From: Hippophae tibetana
Lineage: Eukaryota; Streptophyta; Magnoliopsida; Rosales; Elaeagnaceae
Assembly: GCA_037013495.1 (NCBI GenBank)
Contig: CM072801.1
Location: 88,893,816-88,957,815, forward strand
Reading direction: 5' to 3'
Length of the DNA stretch: 64,000 nucleotides
Below are positions 53,391-64,000 of the stretch, piece by piece (the stretch's first letter is position 1; the number at the start of each line of letters is the position of its first letter). The notes under the pieces are model-generated. The model did not search any database. It was not told the DNA's origin and worked only from the letters and a program-made list of their open reading frames with translations. Made by a program: the position numbers and the translations under genes.

Positions 53391-55509
53391 GATAAATAGA
53401 GATAGATAAACCATTTTCAGCAACCAAGGCTATAATACCAAACAATGCAAATCCTTTTCAAGGAAAACATATGTACCTAGGAACAAAAAGAATAAGAAAG
53501 GATTGCTTAAAACATGGTTAAGATGATAGAATTGGAATCCGAAAGAACAAGAATAGAAAACAAGGTAATAGGGTGCGACCAAATTTTAAGACGTCTATAA
53601 GTAGTGTAAACGATGGAATCTGGGTTAAAATATGAGAATAGAACTACTACTCCTATAGTGTCTTTTTTTATGTATGGAAACATATTTCGATTTGATATAT
53701 TATAATAGTCGTTTCGATATACGAGTCAAAAGTTATAACAATTTACAGTTTCAACGCCAACTGTTAACTTCTTTTTGTTTTGAAATTGTGAACTGCAGAA
53801 ACTTTCTTTCTTCTTTCAAAAACATAGATAGGTTGAACACAAAAATCAAATAACGAGAAAAAGTACCGTGAAAGTAAGGAAATCTACGAAATGAAATCCA
53901 AATAGGAAAAGAATGACAACAAAATTGAAAGAAAACACTCCACTTGAAGGTGACAATTTAATTCTTTTTTCTGATTTCAAGCTGAAGAAAGAAAAAAAAA
54001 TCAAAGGACAAATTTTTATAAATCTAAAATTCAAACAATAGATAAATAAAGATAGATACACCATTTTCAACAACCAAGGCTATGATACCAAACAATGCAA
54101 ATCCTTTTGGAGGACAACATATGTACCTAGGAACTCAAAGATTAAGAAAGTTGAATTGCTAAAAACATGGTTAAGATGATAGAATTGGAATCTGAAAGAA
54201 CAAGAATAGAAAATTAACAAATAGGGTGCGACCAAAATTTACGATGTCTGTAAGTAGTATAAACTACGGAATCTGGATTAAAATATGATGATTGCAAAAC
54301 GACTGCTATAGCTTTTTATGTATCGAAACGTGCTTCGATTTGATATATTATAATAGTCGTTTCGATATACGAGTCAAAAGTTATACAATTTAAAGTTTTA
54401 ACCCCAATTGATAACTTCTTTTTATTTTGAAATTGTGAACAACAGAAACTTTCTTTCTTTTTTCAAAAACATAGATAGGTTGAACACAAAAATCAAATAA
54501 CGAGAAAAAGTACCGTGAAAGTAAGGAAAGCTACGAAATGAAATCCAAATAGGAAAAGAATGACAACAAAATTGAAAGAAAACACTCCACTTGACGGTGA
54601 CAATTTAATTCTTTTTTCTGATTTCTCACTTTAGAAAGAAGAAAACAATCAAAGGACAAATTTTTATAAATCTAAAATTCAAACAATAGATAAATAAAGA
54701 TAGATACACCATTTTCAACAACCAAGGCTATGATACCAAACAATGCAAATCCTTTTGGAGGACAACATATGTACCTAGGAAGTCAAAGATTAAGAAAGTT
54801 GAATTGCTAAAAACATGGTTAAGATGATAGAATTGGAATCTGAAAGAACAAGAATAGAATATTAACAAATAGGGTGTGACCAAATTTCAAGACGTCTGTA
54901 AGTAGTATAAACTACGGAATCTGGGTTAAAATATGAGAATAGAAAAACTACTCCTATAGTGTGTTTTTTATGTATGAAAACATATTTCGATTTGATATAT
55001 TATAATAGTCGTTTCAATATACGAGTTAAAAGTTATAACAATTTACAGTTTCAACCCCAATTGATAACTTCCTTTTGTTTTGAAATTGTGAACTGCAGTA
55101 ACTTTCTTGTTTTTTTCAAAAACATAGATAGGTTGAACACAAAAATGAAAAAACGAGAAAAAAATACCGTGAAAGTAAGGAAAGCTACGAATTGAAATCC
55201 AAATAGGAAAAGAATGACAACAAAATTGAAAGAAAACACTCGACTTGAAGGCCACAATTCAATTCTTTTTTCTGATTTCTAACTTAAGAAAGAAGAAAAC
55301 AATCAAAGGACAAATTTTTATAAATCTAAAATTCAAACAATAGATAAATAGAGATAGATAAACCATTTTCAGCAACCAAGGCTATAATACCAAACAATGC
55401 AAATCCTTTTCAAGGAAAACATATGTACCTAGGAACAAAAAGAATAAGAAAGGATTGCTTAAAACATGGTTAAGATGATAGAATTGGAATCCGAAAGAAC
55501 AAGAATAGA
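51487..55509. repeat. Second 1952-bp tandem step, about 2.07 kb shared
   Basis: About 51.49-53.56 kb recurs at 53.44-55.51 kb. Shared variants: 'aacgccaactgttaac', 'ggaaatctacg', 'gaaagaaaaaaaatc', 'tatacaatttaaag', 'cttgacggtgac', 'tttctcactttag', 'ctaggaagtc', 'gtaactttcttg', 'gctacgaattg' and 'aaggccacaattc'. Differences are few, for example 'gtatggaaac' against 'gtatgaaaac' and 'cgatatacg' against 'caatatacg'. The shared length exceeds the period, so this is a true tandem duplication. Confidence 0.87.
53391..55342. repeat. Three-monomer HOR unit headed by an epsilon/beta hybrid
   Basis: Monomer starts: 53391 epsilon/beta hybrid (650 bp), 54041 gamma (648), 54689 gamma with A-type second half (654). 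The hybrid switches class between 'ggctataataccaaac' and 'aatccttttcaagg', about 70 bp into the monomer. Confidence 0.83.
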
Positions 55510-58500
55510 AAACTAGGCAATAGGGTTTGACCAAATTTTAAGATGTGTGTAAGTAGTATAAACTACGGAATCTGGATTAAAATATGATGATTCCAAAACC
55601 ACTGCTATAGATTTTTATGTATCAAAACGTGCTTCGATTTGATATATTATAATAGTCGTTTCGATACACGAGTCAAAAGTTATAACAATTTACAGTTTCA
55701 ACCCCAATTGATAACTTCTTTTTATTTTGAAATTTTGAACTTCAGAAACTTTCTTTCTTTTTTCAAAAATATAGATAAGTTGAACACAATAATGAAATAA
55801 CGAGAAAAAGTACCGTGAAAGTAAGGAAAGCTACGAAATGAAATCCAAATAGGAAAAGAATGACAACAAAATTGAAAGAAAACAGTCCACTTGAAGGACA
55901 CAATTTAATTCTTTTTTCTGATTTCAAACTTAAGAAAGAAGAAAACAATCAAATGACAAATTTTTATAAATCTAAAATTCAAACAATAGATAATTAAAGC
56001 TAGATACACCATTTTCAACAACCAAGGCTATTATACCAAACAATACAAATCCTTTTGGAGGAAAACATATGTACCTAGGAACTCAAAGAATAAGAAAGTT
56101 GAATTGCTTAATACATGGTTAAGATGATAGAATTGTAATCCGAAAGAACAAGAATAGAAAAACAAGGTAATAGGGTGCGACCAGATTTTAGGACGTCTAT
56201 AAGTAGTGTAAACGATGGAATCTGGGTTAAAATATGAGAATAGAAAAACTAGTCCTATAGTGAGTTTTTTATGTATGGAAATATATTTCGATTTGATATA
56301 TTATAATAGTCGTTTCGATGTACGAGTCAAAAGTTATAAAAATTTACAGTTTCAACCCCAATTGATAACTTCCTTTTGTTTTGAAATTGTGAACTGCAGA
56401 AACTTTCTTTCTTTTTTCAAAAACATAGATAGGTTGAACACAATAATGAAATAACGAGAAACAATACCGTGAAAGTAAGGAAAGCTACGAAATGAAATCC
56501 AAATAGGAAAAGAATGACAACAAAATTGAAAGAAAACACTCCACTTGACGGTGACAATTTAATTCTTTTTTCTGATTTCTCACTTTAGAAAGAAGAAAAC
56601 AATCAAAGGACAAATTTTTATAAATCTAAAATTCAAACAATAGATAAATAAAGATAGATACACCATTTTCAACAACCAAGGCTATGATACCAAACAATGC
56701 AAATCCTTTTGGAGGACAACATATGTACCTAGGAAGTCAAAGATTAAGAAAGTTGAATTGCTAAAAACATGGTTAAGATGATAGAATTGGAATCTGAAAG
56801 AACAAGAATAGAAAATTAACAAATAGGGTGTGACCAAATTTCAAGACGTCTGTAAGTAGTATAAACTACGGAATCTGGGTTAAAATATGAGAATAGAAAA
56901 ACTACTCCTATAGTGTGTTTTTTATGTATGGAAACATATTTCGATTTGATATATTATAATAGTCGTTTCGATATACGAGTTAAAAGTTATAACAATTTAC
57001 AGTTTCAACCCCAATTGTTAACTTCTTTTTGTTTTGAAATTGTGAACTCCAGAAACTTTTTTTCTTTTTTCAAAAGCATAGATAGGTTGAATACAAAAAT
57101 GAAATAACGTGAAAAAAATTCGGTGAAACTAAGGAATGCTACGAAATGAAATCCAAATAGGAAAAGAATGACAACAAAATTGAAAGAAAACACTCGACTT
57201 GAAGGACACAATTTAATTCTTTTTTCTGATTTCTAACTTAAGAAAGAAGAAAACAATCAAAGGACAAATTTTTATAAATCTAAAATTCCAACAATAGATA
57301 AATAAAGATAGAAACACCATTTTTAACAACTAAGGCTATTATACCAATCAATGCAAATCCTTTTGGGGGAAAACATATGTACCTAGGAACTCAAAGATTA
57401 AGAAAGTTGAATTGCTAAAAACATGGTTAAGATGATAGAATTGGAATCTGAAAGAACAAGAATAGAAAATTAACAAATAGGGTGTGACCAAATTTCAAGA
57501 CGTCTGTAAGTAGTATAAACTACGGAATCTGGGTTAAAATATGAGAATAGAAAAACTACTCCTATAGTGTGTTTTTTATGTATGAAAACATATTTCGATT
57601 TGATATATTATAATAGTCGTTTCAATATACGAGTTAAAAGTTATAACAATTTACAGTTTCAACCCCAATTGATAACTTCCTTTTGTTTTGAAATTGTGAA
57701 CTGCAGTAACTTTCTTGTTTTTTTCAAAAACATAGATAGGTTGAACACAAAAATGAAAAAACGAGAAAAAAATACCGTGAAAGTAAGGAAAGCTACGCAT
57801 TGAAATCCAAATAGGAAAAGAATGACAACAAAATTGAAAGAAAACACTCGACTTGAAGGCCACAATTCAATTCTTTTTTCTGATTTCTAACTTAAGAAAG
57901 AAGAAAACAATCAAAGGACAAATTTTTATAAATCTAAAATTCAAACAATAGATAAATAGAGATAGATAAACCATTTTCAGCAACCAAGGCTATAATACCA
58001 AACAATGCAAATTCTTTTCGCGGAAAACATATGTACCTGGGAAAAGAAAGAATAAGAAAGGATTGCTTAAAACATGGTTAAGATGATAGAATTGGAATCC
58101 GAAAGAACAAGAATAGAAAACTAGGCAATAGGGTTTGACCAAATTTTAAGATGTGTGTAAGTAGTATAAACTACGGAATCTGGATTAAAATATGATGATT
58201 CCAAAACCACTGCTATAGATTTTTATGTATCAAAACGTGCTTCGATTTGATATATTATAATAGTCGTTTCGATATACGAGTCAAAAGTTATAACAATTTA
58301 CAGTTTCAACCCCAATTGATAACTTCTTTTTATTTTGAAATTTTGAACTTCAGAAACTTTCTTTCTTTTTTCAAAAACATAGATAAGTTGAACACAATAA
58401 TGAAATAACGAGAAAAAGTACCGTGAAAGTAAGGAAAGCTACGAAATGAAATCCAAATAGGAAAAGAATGACAACAAAATTGAAAGAAAACAGTCCACTT

Positions 58501-59066
58501 GAAGGACACAATTTAATTCTTTTTTCTGATTTCAAACTTAAGAAAGAAGAAAACAATCAAATGACAAATTTTTATAAATCTAAAATTCAAACAATAGATA
58601 AATAAAGCTAGATACACCATTTTCAACAACCAAGGCTATTATACCAAGCAATACAAATCCTTTTGGAGGAAAACATATGTGCCTAGGAACTCAAAGAATA
58701 AGAAAGTTGAATTGCTTAATACATGGTTAAGATGATTGAATTGTAATCCAGAAGAACAAGAATAGAAAAACAAGGTAATAGGGTGCGACCAGATTTTAGG
58801 ACGTCTATAAGTAGTGTAAACGATGGAATCTGGGTTAAAATATGAGAATAGAAAAACTAGTCCTATAGTGAGTTTTTTATGTATGGAAATATATTTCGAT
58901 TTGATATATTATAATAGTCGTTTCGATGTACGAGTCAAAAGTTATAAAAATTTACAGTTTCAACCCCAATTGATAACTTCCTTTTGTTTTGAAATTGTGA
59001 ACTGCACAAACTTTCTTTCTTTTTTCAAAAACATAGATAGGTTGAACACAATAATGAAATAACGAG
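54860..59066. repeat. Four-monomer repeat, offset 2608 bp
   Basis: About 54.86-56.46 kb recurs at 57.47-59.07 kb, an offset of 2608 bp. Shared variants: 'gtatgaaaacatatttcg', 'gggtttgacc', 'gctatagatttttatg', 'gataagttgaac', 'aaagctagatacacc' and 'gttataaaaatttacag'. The epsilon heads differ: 55403 has 'cttttcaaggaaaac' while 58011 has 'cttttcgcggaaaac'. The beta-like patch at 55.4 kb is therefore a local replacement. Confidence 0.85.
55343..57950. repeat. Four-monomer HOR unit (2608 bp)
   Basis: Monomer starts: 55343 epsilon/beta-headed monomer with epsilon second half (646 bp), 55989 alpha (654), 56643 gamma (654), 57297 delta-headed monomer (654). The 'gataaata' block itself carries a rare change here ('gataattaaagc' at 55989; the neighbouring alpha at 58597 has 'gataaataaagc'). 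Confidence 0.83.
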
Positions 59067-62000
59067 AAATAATACCGTGAAAGTAAGGAAAGCTATGAAA
59101 TGAAATCCAAATAGGAAAAATATGACATCAAAATTGAAAGAAAACACTCGACTTGAAGGACACAATTTAATTCTTTTTTCTAATTTCTGGCTTAAGATAG
59201 AAGAAAATTATCAAAGGACAAATTTTTATAAATCGAAAATTCAAACAATAGATAAATAAAGATAGATACACCATTTTCAACAACCATGCCTATGATACCA
59301 AACAATGCAAATCCTTTTCACGGAAAACATATGTACCTAGGAATAGAAAGAATAAGAAAGGATTGCTTAAAACATGGTTAAGATGATAGAATTGGAATCC
59401 GAAAGAACAAGAATAGAAAACTAGGCAATAGGGTGCGACCAAATTTTAAGATGTCTGTAAGTAGTATAAACTACGGAATCTTGATTAAAATATGATGATT
59501 GCAAAACCACTGCTATAGCTTTTTATGTATCGAAACGTGCTTCGATTTGATATATTATAATAGTCGTTTCGATATACGAGTCAAAAGTTATAACAATTTA
59601 CAGTTTTAACCATAATTGATAACTTCTTTTTATTTTGAAATTGTGAACAACAGAAACTTTCTTTCTTTTTTCAAAAACATAGATAGGTTGAACACAAATA
59701 TCAAATAACGAGAAAAAGTACCGTGAAAGTAAGGAAAGCTACGAAATGAAATCCAAATAGGAAAACAATGACAACAAAATTGAAAGAAAACACTCCACTT
59801 GAAGGTGACAATTTAATTCTTTTTTCTGATTTCAAGCTGAAGAAAGAAGAAAACAATCAAAGGACAAATTTTTATAAATCTAAAATTCAAACAATAGATA
59901 AATAAAGATAGATACACCATTTTCAACCACCAAGGCTATGATACCAAACAATGCAAATCCTTTTGGAGGAAAACATATGTACCTAGGAACTCAAAGATTA
60001 AGAAAGTTGAATTGCTAAAAACATGGTTAAGATGATAGAATTGGAATCTGAAAGAACAAGAATAGAAAACTAACAATAAGGTGCGACCAAATTTCAAGAC
60101 GTCTGTAAGTAGTATAAACTACGGAATCTGGGTTAAAATATGAGAATAGAAAAACTACTCCTATAGTGTGTTTTTTATGTATGGAAACATATTTCGATTT
60201 GATATATTATAATAGTCGTTTCAATATACGAGTTAAAAGTTATAACAATTTACAGTTTCAACCCCAATTGATAACTTCCTTTTGTTTTGAAATTGTGAAC
60301 TGCAGTAACTTTCTTGTTTTTTTCAAAAACATAGATAGGTTGAACACAAAAATGAAAAAAACGAGAAAAAAATACCGTGAAAGTAAGCAAAGCTACGAAT
60401 TGAAATCCAAATAGGAAAAGAATGACAACAAAATTGAAAGAAAACACTCGACTTGAAGGACACAATTCAATTCTTTTTTCTAATTTCAAGCTGAAGAAAG
60501 AAAAAAAAATCAAAGGACAAATTTTTATAAATCTAAAATTCAAACAATAGATAAATAAAGATAGATACACCATTTTCAACAACCAAGGCTATGATACCAA
60601 ACAATGCAAATCCTTTTGGAGGACAACATATGTACCTAGGAACTCAAAGATTAAGAAAGTTGAATTGCTAAAAACATGGTTAAGATGATAGAATTGGAAT
60701 CTGAAAGAACAAGAATAGAAAATTAACAAATAGGGTGCGACCAAATTTTACGATGTCTGTAAGTAGTATAAACTACGGAATCTGGATTAAAATATGATGA
60801 TTGCAAAACGACTGCTATAGCTTTTTATGTATCGAAACGTGCTTCGATTTGATATATTATAATAGTCGTTTCGATATACGAGTCAAAAGTTATACAATTT
60901 AAAGTTTTAACCCCAATTGATAACTTCTTTTTATTTTGAAATTGTGAACAACAGAAACTTTCTTTCTTTTTTCAAAAACATAGATAGGTTGAACACAAAA
61001 ATCAAATAACGAGAAAAAGTACCGTGAAAGTAAGGAAAGCTACGAAATGAAATCCAAATAGGAAAAGAATGACAACAAAATTGAAAGAAAACACTCCACT
61101 TGACGGTGACAATTTAATTCTTTTTTCTTATTTCTCACTTTAGAAAGAAGAAAACAATCAAAGGACAAATTTTTATAAATCTAAAATTCAAACAATAGAT
61201 AAATAAAGATAGATACACCATTTTCAACAACCAAGGCTATGATACCAAACAATGCAAATCCTTTTGGAGGACAACATATGTACCTAGGAACTCAAAGATT
61301 AAGAAAGTTGAATTGCTAAAAACATGGTTAAGATGATAGAATTGGAATCTGAAAGAACAAGAATAGAAAATTAACAAATAGGGTGTGACCAAATTTCAAG
61401 ACGTCTGTAAGTAGTATAAACTACGGAATCTGGGTTAAAATATGAGAATAGAAAAACTACTCCTATAGTGTGTTTTTTATGTATGGAAACATATTTCGAT
61501 TTGATATATTATAATAGTCCTTTCGATATACGAGTTAAAAGTTATAACAATTTATAGTTTCAACCCCAATTGATAACTTCTTTTTGTTTTGAAATTGTGA
61601 ACAACAGAAACTTTCTTTCTTTTTTCAAAAACATAGATAGGTTGAACACAAAAATCAAATAACGAGAAAAAGTACCGTGAAAGTAAGGAAAGCTACGAAA
61701 TGAAATCCAAATAGGAAAACAATGACAACAAAATTGAAAGAAAACACTCCACTTGAAGGTGACAATTTAATTCTTTTTTCTGATTTCAAGCTGAAGAAAG
61801 AAGAAAACAATCAAAGGACAAATTTTTATAAATCTAAAATTCAAACAATAGATAAATAAAGATAGATACACCATTTTCAACCACCAAGGCTATGATACCA
61901 AACAATGCAAATCCTTTTGGAGGAAAACATATGTACCTAGGAACTCAAAGATTAAGAAAGTTGAATTGCTAAAAACATGGTTAAGATGATAGAATTGGAA

Positions 62001-64000
62001 TCTGAAAGAACAAGAATAGAAAACTAACAATAAGGTGCGACCAAATTTCAAGACGTCTGTAAGTAGTATAAACTACGGAATCTGGGTTAAAATATGAGAA
62101 TAGAAAAACTACTCCTATAGTGTGTTTTTTATGTATGGAAACATATTTCGATTTGATATATTATAATAGTCGTTTCAATATACGAGTTAAAAGTTATAAC
62201 AATTTACAGTTTCAACCCCAATTGATAACTTCCTTTTGTTTTGAAATTGTGAACTGCAGTAACTTTCTTGTTTTTTTCAAAAACATAGATAGGTTGAACA
62301 CAAAAATGAAAAAAACGAGAAAAAAATACCGTGAAAGTAAGCAAAGCTACGAATTGAAATCCAAATAGGAAAAGAATGACAACAAAATTGAAAGAAAACA
62401 CTCGACTTGAAGGACACAATTCAATTCTTTTTTCTAATTTCAAGCTGAAGAAAGAAAAAAAAATCAAAGGACAAATTTTTATAAATCTAAAATTCCAACA
62501 ATAGATAAATAAAGATAGAAACACCATTTTTAACAACTAAGGCTATTATACCAATCAATGCAAATCCTTTTGGGGGAAAACATATGTACCTAGGAACTCA
62601 AAGATTAAGAAAGTTGAATTGCTAAAAACATGGTTAAGATGATAGAATTGGAATCTGAAAGAACAAGAATAGAAAATTAACAAATAGGGTGTGACCAAAT
62701 TTCAAGACGTCTGTAAGTAGTATAAACTACAGAATCTGGGTTAAAATATGAGAATAGAAAAACTACTCCTATAGTGTGTTTTTTATGTATGGAAACATAT
62801 TTCGATTTGATATATTATAATAGTCGTTTCAATATACGAGTTAAAAGTTATAACAATTTACAGTTTCAACCCCAATTGATAACTTCCTTTTGTTTTGAAA
62901 TTGTGAACTGCAGTAACTTTCTTGTTTTTTTCAAAAACATAGATAGGTTGAACACAAAAATGAAAAAAACGAGAAAAAAATACCGTGAAAGTAAGCAAAG
63001 CTACGAATTGAAATCCAAATAGGAAAAGAATGACAACAAAATTGAAAGAAAACACTCGACTTGAAGGACACAATTCAATTCTTTTTTCTAATTTCAAGCT
63101 GAAGAAAGAAAAAAAAATCAAAGGACAAATTTTTATAAATCTAAAATTCAAACAATAGATAAATAAAGATAGATACACCATTTTCAACAACCAAGGCTAT
63201 GATACCAAACAATGCAAATCCTTTTGGAGGACAACATATGTACCTAGGAACTCAAAGATTAAGAAAGTTGAATTGCTAAAAACATGGTTAAGATGATAGA
63301 ATTGGAATCTGAAAGAACAAGAATAGAAAATTAACAAATAGGGTGCGACCAAATTTTACGATGTCTGTAAGTAGTATAAACTACGGAATCTGGATTAAAA
63401 TATGATGATTGCAAAACGACTGCTATAGCTTTTTATGTATCGAAACGTGCTTCGATTTGATATATTATAATAGTCGTTTCGATATACGAGTCAAAAGTTA
63501 TACAATTTAAAGTTTTAACCCCAATTGATAACTTCTTTTTATTTTGAAATTGTGAACAACAGAAACTTTCTTTCTTTTTTCAAAAACATAGATAGGTTGA
63601 ACACAAAAATCAAATAACGAGAAAAAGTACCGTGAAAGTAAGGAATGCTACGAAATGAAATCCAAATAGGAAAACAATGACAACAAAATTGAAAGAAAAC
63701 ACTCCACTTGAAGGTGACAATTTAATTCTTTTTTCTGATTTCTAGCTGAAGAAAGAAGAAAACAATCAAAGGACAAATTTTTATAAATCTAAAATTCAAA
63801 CAATAGATAAATAAAGATAGATACACCATTTTCAACCACCAAGGCTATGATACCAAACAATGCAAATCCTTTTGGAGGAAAACATATGTACCTAGGAACT
63901 CAAAGATTAAGAAAGTTGAATTGCTAAAAACATGGTTAAGATGATAGAATTGGAATCTGAAAGAACAAGAATAGAAAACTAACAATAAGGTGCGACCAAA
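57951..64000. repeat. Last HOR block, running off the window end
   Basis: Monomer starts: 57951 epsilon, 58597 alpha, 59251 beta, 59897 gamma, 60550 gamma, 61198 gamma, 61851 gamma, 62504 delta-headed, 63158 gamma, 63806 gamma (cut by the window end). Within it a trimer period recurs: 59897, 61851 and 63806 (1954 and 1955 bp) all carry 'ttcaaccaccaagg'. The monomer at 60550 recurs at 63158 (2608 bp) with 'tttacgatgtctg' and 'tatacaatttaaag'. The second half of 61851-62503 is repeated again 654 bp later. Confidence 0.85.

Larger units (their letters stand above)
47540..55342. repeat. Trimeric HOR array, about 1952-bp period, four units
   Basis: Beta-headed monomers start at 47540, 49487, 51439 and 53391, and the next (55343) begins the following block. 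The spacings are 1947, 1952, 1952 and 1952 bp. Each is followed by two gamma monomers. The last two heads (53391 and 55343) are epsilon/beta hybrids: 'gataaatagag' and 'ttttcagcaacc' from epsilon, then 'cttttcaaggaaaac' from beta. This is the most regular local period in the window. Confidence 0.88.
1..64000. repeat. Satellite DNA array, about 650-bp monomer, head to tail
   Basis: The same roughly 650-bp unit repeats without interruption from end to end. The block beginning 'gataaata' (one copy reads 'gataatta') recurs at 51, 706, 1361, 2016, 2671, 3326, 3979, 4633, 5287 and so on to 63806: 98 complete intervals, mean about 650.6 bp, range 639-657. All copies face the same way; I saw no inversion and no inserted foreign DNA. 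Landmarks in order within a monomer: an A-rich stretch with 'gataaata'; 'caccattttcaacaacc'; a variable 'cctttt...ggaaaacatatgtacct' segment; 'atggttaagatgatagaattg'; 'gggtgcgacc'; the core 'gatatattataatagtcg'; a pyrimidine tract 'ctttctttcttttttc'; 'tgaaatccaaatagg'; and 'aattcttttttctgatttc'. No known satellite family is recognised by name. The location in the chromosome cannot be told from sequence alone. Confidence 0.98.

Noticed and set aside
60250-60582. 110-codon minus-strand open frame (repeated at 62204-62536 and 62858-63190)
   Set aside because: It is the longest frame in the window, but it overlaps a plus-strand frame in the same monomer, has low-complexity F/L/S/K-rich content from AT-rich DNA, and is broken in most other monomers. 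No domain is recognisable.
1-64000. CRISPR-like regular repetition
   Set aside because: The repeat unit is the whole 650 bp with no unique spacers, and there are no cas genes.
1-64000. Telomeric or subtelomeric simple repeats
   Set aside because: I saw no run of TTTAGGG, TTAGGG or similar units on either strand.
1-64000. Intact transposon, LTR element or virus copy within the array
   Set aside because: No interval departs from the monomer period by more than about a dozen bases, so nothing of element size is inserted. The only hint of an element is the short primer-binding-site-like box.

Overview
The whole 64 kb window is one uninterrupted tandem satellite array. I measured from a block present in every copy (the start of 'gataaata'). 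It recurs 99 times, from position 51 to position 63806, always in the same orientation. The 98 complete intervals average about 650.6 bp and range from 639 to 657 bp. I see no host gene, RNA gene, intact transposon, CRISPR array or non-satellite spacer. The array runs off both ends of the window. By eye the DNA is roughly 70% or more A+T. All open frames are short (about 60 to 110 codons), recur once per monomer and overlap on both strands, so I call no CDS.

This is eukaryotic repetitive DNA of the kind found in centromeric, pericentromeric or subtelomeric heterochromatin. The species cannot be read from the sequence. A plant is weakly favoured: the minus strand of many monomers carries a near-match to the initiator-methionine tRNA primer-binding site typical of plant LTR retrotransposons. 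That hints that the monomer may have grown out of an LTR-element fragment.

Monomers fall into recognisable classes, which I name here from shared variants. Zeta is the 5' end type, 653-655 bp. Epsilon reads 'gataaatagag' and 'cgcggaaaac', about 646 bp. Alpha reads 'ggctattatacca', 'cttaatacatgg' and 'gaattgtaat', about 653-654 bp. Beta reads 'caagcctatg', 'cacggaaaac' and 'gaaaggattgc', about 646 bp. Gamma reads 'agattaagaaag', 'ctaaaaacatgg' and 'attaacaaatag', 648-649 or 653-654 bp. Delta reads 'gatagaaacacc' and 'gggggaaaac', about 652 bp. From about 11 kb onward these classes form a higher-order repeat (HOR). Its fullest form is epsilon-alpha-beta-gamma-gamma-delta, six monomers or about 3.9 kb. 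Longer, shorter and rearranged versions follow.

Layout: 1-5286 is a zeta block containing an apparently perfect two-monomer duplication. 5287-11144 is a mixed, transitional block. 11145-46239 holds HOR units of 5 to 13 monomers, with nested duplications of one, four, five and six monomers. 46240-55342 is taken over by a beta-gamma-gamma trimer (1952 bp period). 55343-64000 has four-monomer and trimer variants. Every duplication offset is a whole number of monomers, as expected from unequal exchange or replication slippage in register. Several monomers are clear mosaics of two classes, which suggests gene conversion or crossover inside monomers.

The most interesting leads are the nearly invariant AT-rich 18-bp core in every monomer, a 10-bp dyad around that core found only in beta- and gamma-type second halves, the primer-binding-site-like box, and the fine-scale record of HOR turnover.
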